Below, piece by piece: positions 61,755 to 64,000 of a DNA stretch of 64,000 nt (its first letter is position 1; each line of letters begins with the position of its first letter). A model generated the notes under the pieces. That model saw nothing but the letters and a program-made list of their open reading frames with translations, was not told the origin of the DNA and made no database searches. The DNA is from a bacterium (GTDB lineage: Bacteria; SAR324; XYD2-FULL-50-16), in NCBI GenBank assembly GCA_024275165.1, contig JAJRZQ010000012.1, positions 209,077-273,076 on the forward strand. The letters run 5' to 3'. Both the position numbers and the translations under genes were made by a program.

Positions 61755-64000
61755 ATGCAATCTAAATATTTCCTGCAATCTCGAGAGGAATGGCTTTCCA
61801 AGAGATTTGATGAGCTTCTTGCCTTTACGCCTAAAAGCGATAAAAACCAGCAGGTTTATACTCAAGCCTTTTTGTCTCGTCTTCCTTTAGAGCTCTTGGC
61901 GCGCCTTCCCTTAGCGGAATTGGCGAAACTGATTCAAGCTCGGTTTGATTTTTTTGCCTCCACTCGACAAAAGCAGGGATACCGAATACAAGATTCTCTT
62001 TATGAAGGTTCTGGGGTGATGAATGGGTTGATTTTAGATATTTGCCTGCCAGACCGGCCTTTTTTAATTGATAGTCTCTTTGAATATCTCTACCGGCAAG
62101 GGTTTCATCTTTATTTATTGGCGCACCCTATTTTAGAACTACAATTTTCTTCCCAGGGTGAATTGCGGAGCTTTGCTGGAGGGCAGCCCTACTGCTACAT
62201 TACGGTCATTTTAAATCACTTTCAAGAAGAGCAGCGACAAGATTTATTTGCGCACCTTCGTTTCTTGTTTGAAGCGGTTAATAAGGTGACAGACGACTTT
62301 AGCGCAATGGTTCAGGTAATTGAGAATCAAGCGAAACAAAATGCCGCTGAGGGGAATGAAAAAGCCCATGAACGAAGCTTGTTTTTTAAATGGCTCTTAG
62401 ATCATAACGCTATTTTATTGGGTAGCTGCGTGATGAATGTAAAAAAAATATCCAACCCTGCTTGGGAGGATGTTGAAGAAGCCTTAGGTTGGATTCAGGT
62501 AAAACAACAAAAAAAAGAGCCCCATTACCCCGCCCTATTGGCGAAGTATGCCCGTTTTTATCTGGCCAGTGGTTTGAGGCTCAATCTCTTTGAAATGCTG
62601 GAGACCTCGATCATTCACAAGTCGGATCAAATTCAATTGATTCTTGTTTTTGAGGGAAAAGAGCGGGTGCGTTTTTTTCAATTGCAATTTACTACGCAAA
62701 GCCAACGAACCGACGCGGTATCCATTCCCATTGCGAGGAATAAGGTCGCTCATGTCATCCAACAATTCACGGGACAGGGGTCAAATCATTTGCATAAAGA
62801 GCTGAAAGACTATTACAGTTTTCTCCCCAAAAACGAATTGTTTCGTCTTGATCGAGCCGAGTTGTTGCGGCTGGCAGAGCAATTGCAATTTTATCGAGAA
62901 TTTAAGCAGGTGCGCCTTTACGCTTATCATCTTCCAGAGCGGAAATATTTACGCCTTACCTTTTGTTTGAGCGCAAAGCATTTTAGCCCCAGCCTTTTTG
63001 CGACGATCCAAGAGACCTTGACCTCTTATTTCCATGAAGAAGGAGAGATCCAATACACCTTGCAGTTTGGCCGAAATGTATATTGTTATTTTGTGTACTG
63101 GTATGAAAACTCGATGATTTTAGACCGGTTGGACGAGGTTGAGCAAGAGGTTCAGCGTGAAACGGCCAATTGGGGGGAGGATTTTTTAGAACAACTCAGT
63201 TTTTTATCCTTAAATGAAGGGGCGCATTTTCATCATCGTTATGCCAATGCCTTTAATGGTCATTATCGCGCTATCTTTAGTCCTGATCAGGCGATTGCGG
63301 ATATTCGCTGTTTAGAGCGGCTTTTTACGCAAAAGGATCATCAATTGGACCTGCGCTTCAAGCAGGGTGCCCCGGAGCGTTGCACCCTATTGCTCTATTC
63401 GCTGAATAAGTATCCACTTGCCTATTTGATGCCCTATCTCATCAACCTCACCTTAACCGTAGAGGATGAAAACACCTTTGAAATTACTACAAAGCAAGGG
63501 ATGGCCTATCTTTATTCCTTTGAAGTGATAGAGGAAAGTTCAAGCCACAGCAAGGAAAAAGGCTTTGTTCAGCGGCTCGCTGAATTGATGCGTGCCCTTT
63601 TAAATGAGCAGGCGGAAAATGATCCGCTCAACGGATTGATTTATAAGGCGGGGTTTTCCTTAAAAGAAATCAATCTTATCATAACCTACCGCAATTATCT
63701 AATGCAACTAAAAAGCCCCTTTATCACGGCATCGGTAAATCGGGTTTTGCTGCAATATCCCGAGTTCGCAAAATGCCTCAAAGAGTATTTTTTGGCTCTA
63801 TTTGGCCAGAGCAGGCGATTAAATGAAGGAGAAGTCAACAGTTGGTTTGTTAAATTGACAGAAGCGACTTTCAAGATGAAAACCCACAGTGAAGATGGAA
63901 TTGCCCGCTATTTAGTCAATTTAGTCCAATCCACGCTGCGCACAAATTATATGACCCTGACACCGGGCTTGGGGATGGCCATTAAAATAGAAAGCGGTAA
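61755..64000 (+). CDS. NAD-specific glutamate dehydrogenase, large type (3'-partial)
   Basis: The open frame from ATG at 61755 runs uninterrupted to the end of the window (about 748 codons). The N-terminal part has DICLPDRPFLIDSLFEYLYR then HPILELQ, matching the ACT-like opening of the ~180 kDa Bac_GDH family (DDMPFLVDS...HP). The last visible residues, STLRTNYMTLTPGLGMAIK, match the LRTNY segment that begins the catalytic domain, at the expected distance (~730 residues). The enzyme oxidises glutamate to 2-oxoglutarate and ammonium. The remaining ~850 residues would lie beyond the window. The start lacks a clear ribosome-binding site. Confidence 0.88.
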   Translation, partial: MQSKYFLQSREEWLSKRFDELLAFTPKSDKNQQVYTQAFLSRLPLELLARLPLAELAKLIQARFDFFASTRQKQGYRIQDSLYEGSGVMNGLILDICLPDRPFLIDSLFEYLYRQGFHLYLLAHPILELQFSSQGELRSFAGGQPYCYITVILNHFQEEQRQDLFAHLRFLFEAVNKVTDDFSAMVQVIENQAKQNAAEGNEKAHERSLFFKWLLDHNAILLGSCVMNVKKISNPAWEDVEEALGWIQVKQQKKEPHYPALLAKYARFYLASGLRLNLFEMLETSIIHKSDQIQLILVFEGKERVRFFQLQFTTQSQRTDAVSIPIARNKVAHVIQQFTGQGSNHLHKELKDYYSFLPKNELFRLDRAELLRLAEQLQFYREFKQVRLYAYHLPERKYLRLTFCLSAKHFSPSLFATIQETLTSYFHEEGEIQYTLQFGRNVYCYFVYWYENSMILDRLDEVEQEVQRETANWGEDFLEQLSFLSLNEGAHFHHRYANAFNGHYRAIFSPDQAIADIRCLERLFTQKDHQLDLRFKQGAPERCTLLLYSLNKYPLAYLMPYLINLTLTVEDENTFEITTKQGMAYLYSFEVIEESSSHSKEKGFVQRLAELMRALLNEQAENDPLNGLIYKAGFSLKEINLIITYRNYLMQLKSPFITASVNRVLLQYPEFAKCLKEYFLALFGQSRRLNEGEVNSWFVKLTEATFKMKTHSEDGIARYLVNLVQSTLRTNYMTLTPGLGMAIKIESG

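Overview
The window reads as ordinary chromosome from a Gram-negative bacterium with an outer membrane. The evidence is apolipoprotein N-acyltransferase, an LptF/LptG-type LPS permease, lipoprotein signal peptides, a beta-barrel-like protein and an ornithine-lipid synthase. The mix of a V-type ATPase operon, assimilatory nitrate and nitrite reduction, selenocysteine synthase and the large 180 kDa-class NAD-glutamate dehydrogenase fits a deep-branching proteobacterium-like lineage, but I cannot name the taxon from sequence alone. Coding density is high, many genes overlap by 4-20 bases, and no insertion sequence, phage or CRISPR array was seen.

Layout. 1-7018 (+): a V/A-type ATPase operon in the order E, DUF2764-like, A, B, D, I, K, as in Chlamydia and spirochaetes. 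The K subunit keeps the side-chain ligands of the Na+-type ring. 7015-9857 (-): a pentapeptide-repeat/SUMF-like lipoprotein coupled to an outer-membrane-like protein. 10218-14548: a membrane-anchored helical-repeat protein, a stand-alone receiver domain and a 947-residue cyclic-nucleotide-binding-like protein ending in 42-bp tandem repeats. 14575-24836: a nitrate assimilation island. nasA and a fused DmsB-DmsC-type electron donor lie on the minus strand; nirB, nirD, narK and a PP2C phosphatase-kinase fusion lie on the plus strand. The 414-bp divergent region between them carries a clear promoter, an operator-like dyad and a hairpin over the nirB ribosome-binding site. Nitrate imported by NarK would be reduced by NasA with electrons from the quinol pool through the DmsBC-like subunit, and nitrite would then be reduced to ammonium by NirBD.

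24991-30303 (-): an SBBP-repeat lipoprotein, a metallo-beta-lactamase/ComEC gene remnant, tRNA-Ala(GGC) and a four-gene operon (CoA-binding protein, tandem chorismate-mutase protein, two TIGR0428x-type sugar-transfer proteins). 30389-35738 (-): PTS enzyme I, IlvD and an unknown protein coupled to ilvD. 36029-39947 (+): a two-TM potassium channel overlapping a secreted 14-repeat WD40 protein. 40003-46618 (-): an OlsF-like acyltransferase, SelA, Lnt, an HD-GYP response regulator and a 2-Cys peroxiredoxin. 46868-52104 (+): an unknown protein, a structured GC-rich intergenic segment, a GT83-like glycosyltransferase, the LPS permease and ThrC. 52126-53271 (-): TruA and thioredoxin. 53440-56500 (+): MTA phosphorylase and a rare ABC substrate-binding-protein/permease fusion. 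56489-57154 (-): a DtxR/MntR-like regulator whose promoter overlaps a perfect palindrome. 57265-61635 (+): an unknown protein whose C-terminal domain looks like ribosomal protein S10 with a shortened loop, followed by a cysteine desulfurase, MnmA, PlsY and a lipase-like hydrolase. 61755-end (+): the N-terminal half of NAD-glutamate dehydrogenase.

The strongest leads for something new are the S10-like fusion beside the tRNA-thiolation genes, the SBP-permease fusion, the tandem chorismate mutase, the DmsBC-type electron donor for NasA with its structured regulatory region, and the GC-rich folded segment near 47.8 kb. No single multi-gene locus stands out as an entirely new system.
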